Source of the DNA: Polyangiaceae bacterium | Lineage (GTDB): Bacteria; Myxococcota_A; Polyangia; Polyangiales; Polyangiaceae | Direction: 5' to 3' | DNA length: 64,000 nt | NCBI GenBank assembly: GCA_947475525.1 | Contig: CANJMI010000008.1 | Coordinates: 62,001-126,000 of the forward strand | In this document: positions 63,108-64,000 of the stretch, piece by piece | Position numbering within the stretch: position 1 is the stretch's first letter | How the letters are laid out: every line of letters begins with the position of its first letter | The notes under the pieces: model-generated | Database searches by the model: none | Told to the model about the DNA's origin: nothing | What the model saw: only the letters and a program-made list of their open reading frames with translations | Position numbers and translations under genes: made by a program

Positions 63108-63494
63108 ATGCCCTCGATCGCCGACCAAGACGGTCTCGCGGCGAATGCGGTCATAAGCCGCGTCGGTCGCGTGCTCGTCGCGCGACTCGTCGGCGACTTG
63201 CACGGGCAACACCTCACTCGGTTTCAAGACGAGCTGCTCGGCGCCATTCGCCGCGGCCAAGCGCGCGGGGTGGTGATCGATCTGTCGGCGATTGACCTTC
63301 TCGATGACATCGAGTTCGCCGGCCTTCGCGCCACACTGCAAATGCTCGGGCTCCTCGGCGCCACCAGCGTCCTGTCGGGGCTAAAGCCTGCCCTCGCGGC
63401 GGCGTTGATCGCTTCGGGTGCCGAGGTCGACGACCTCACCACCGCACGCTCCGTTGAAGAGGGGATGAAGCTCACCGAGGCTCGAACCACATGA
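63108..63494 (+). CDS. rsbS: RsbS-like STAS domain protein with Asp at the phospho-Ser site
   Basis: 128 residues forming one STAS domain. In the stressosome, RsbS holds the RsbT kinase until it is phosphorylated on a Ser in a VDS-type motif. Here the equivalent segment reads IDLSAIDLLDDIEFAG, so Asp67 stands where Ser59 of B. subtilis lies. This may mimic the phosphorylated state, or the alignment may shift by one. Other STAS features (LVARLVGDLHGQ, LLGATSVLSGLKPALAAALI) are normal. A strong Shine-Dalgarno sequence precedes it and its stop overlaps rsbT (ATGA). Confidence 0.85.
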   Translation: MPSIADQDGLAANAVISRVGRVLVARLVGDLHGQHLTRFQDELLGAIRRGQARGVVIDLSAIDLLDDIEFAGLRATLQMLGLLGATSVLSGLKPALAAALIASGAEVDDLTTARSVEEGMKLTEARTT

Positions 63495-63952
63495 ACGGGC
63501 AGTTCGATTCCCGTGCGCCCGCGGAGCTCGAGGCCCCCGCACTCCACGATTCCGTCCGCCCACTCTTCATACCCGTGCACAGCGAGAACGACCTCGCCGT
63601 CGTAGCCGCGTCGGTTGGCGCGTTTGCGAGCGAGCGGACACGCGACCCCGTGCACCTCGCGCGCATACGGATCGCCGCGCTCGAACTCGCGACCAATGTC
63701 GTCAAGTACGCGAAGCGCGGGCGGGTCGAGATAAGGGTTCTCGTGCAGGGTTCCCGAGAGGCAATCGAGCTCATCGTGAGCGACCGTGGCCCCGGCATCG
63801 CAGACGTCGCGCTCGCTCTGCAGGACCACTACAGCTCGGGGGGCACGCTTGGGCTCGGCCTCCCTGGCGTCAAGCGCATGATGGACGAGTTCGAGCTCCA
63901 CAGCAGCGCGGAGCTCGGCACGACGGTGCGCGTGCGAAAGTGGCTCCGGTGA
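63491..63952 (+). CDS. rsbT: RsbT-like serine/threonine kinase (anti-sigma-factor kinase family)
   Basis: Phosphorylates RsbR and RsbS and, once freed, activates a downstream partner (RsbU phosphatase in Bacillus). 153 residues, a GHKL ATPase domain: the N box ELATNVVKYAKRG with the catalytic Glu-Asn, G1 box SDRGPGI, and G2 box LGLGLPGVKRMMDEF. The spacing matches RsbT (about 133 residues) with a short N-terminal extension. It overlaps rsbS by four bases (ATGA) and the next gene starts in its stop codon (GTGA), so these are one operon. Confidence 0.9.
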   Translation: MNGQFDSRAPAELEAPALHDSVRPLFIPVHSENDLAVVAASVGAFASERTRDPVHLARIRIAALELATNVVKYAKRGRVEIRVLVQGSREAIELIVSDRGPGIADVALALQDHYSSGGTLGLGLPGVKRMMDEFELHSSAELGTTVRVRKWLR

Positions 63953-64000
63953 CCGACCCGCGGAGCCCACTCGCTGAGCCCCTCGGCCGCCTGACCGTCT
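63949..64000 (+). CDS. Start of a further stressosome-operon gene (partial)
   Basis: GTG 63949 overlaps the rsbT stop (GTGA). The frame stays open to the window edge and reads VTDPRSPLAEPLGRLTV. Such a position often holds an RsbX/SpoIIE-type phosphatase or another sensor, but 17 residues are too few to tell. Confidence 0.45.
   Translation, partial: MTDPRSPLAEPLGRLTV

Noticed and set aside
1-64000. Search for tRNA, rRNA, CRISPR arrays, insertion sequences and prophage genes
   Set aside because: No gene-free stretch is long enough for rRNA or a CRISPR array, no transposase or integrase motif was seen, and no cloverleaf-like segment stood out in the gaps.

Overview
The window is a high-GC, very densely coded stretch of chromosome. 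It looks like a member of the Myxococcota, probably Polyangia (Sorangium-like). The grounds are about 17 predicted lipoproteins with Ser/Gly/Ala-rich linkers, IgGFc-binding-like and cysteine-repeat surface proteins, a zinc-ribbon Ser/Thr kinase, a DUF1552/DUF1592 pair, and myxobacterial-style response regulators. This assignment is an inference from content; no rRNA or marker phylogeny is available here. I see no tRNA, rRNA, insertion sequence, prophage or CRISPR array, and no gene-free stretch longer than about 190 bases.

Layout. 1-1.6 kb: tail of an NCS1 nucleobase permease, a small lipoprotein and a divergent PRPP synthetase. 1.6-4.2 kb (minus): an RluA-RlmI fusion and a lipoprotein with a LolA fold, divergent from nadE (4.3-6.3 kb). 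6.3-17.4 kb (minus): a Bat-like set (DUF58 plus two von Willebrand A membrane proteins) behind a degenerate receiver protein, a DUF1877 protein and greB, preceded by two surface lipoproteins. 17.5-22.3 kb: a second IgGFc-like lipoprotein, a Ser/Thr kinase and a Cys-rich lipoprotein. 22.4-27.6 kb (minus): valS, a receiver-domain regulator and hrcA. 27.8-32.1 kb (plus): an M15/extensin-like protein, two tandem vWA lipoprotein paralogues and an FGE-sulfatase-like lipoprotein. 32.1-35.9 kb (minus): a lipoprotein, a family 2 glycosyltransferase and a vWA lipoprotein. 36.1-40.3 kb: a 1407-residue single-pass membrane protein. 40.4-45.3 kb (minus): DUF3105, DUF1552 and DUF1592 proteins and manC. 45.4-52.1 kb (plus): a TerB-PPP phosphatase fusion, citrate synthase, a secreted Cys-repeat protein, a LolA-like protein and gamma-glutamyltransferase. 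52-57 kb: a PHB-depolymerase-like esterase, purB, a DUF885 protein and a thioesterase. 57.2-61 kb: aroB, a fused aroDE and aroA. 61-64 kb: a receiver-cyclase protein divergent from a stressosome module (globin-STAS RsbR, RsbS, RsbT and the start of one more gene).

Main themes. Housekeeping genes (nadE, greB, valS, hrcA, gltA, purB, aro genes, manC) are mixed with many surface lipoproteins. Several enzymes are fused (RluA-RlmI, AroD-AroE, TerB-PPP). The most notable system is the apparently heme-globin-coupled stressosome at the right edge, whose RsbS carries Asp where the phosphorylated Ser normally lies. A second recurrent signal is a TANNNT-type -10 box ending only 5-9 bases before the start codon of many operon-leading genes, while several internal genes carry good Shine-Dalgarno sequences. 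This suggests frequent leaderless transcription.
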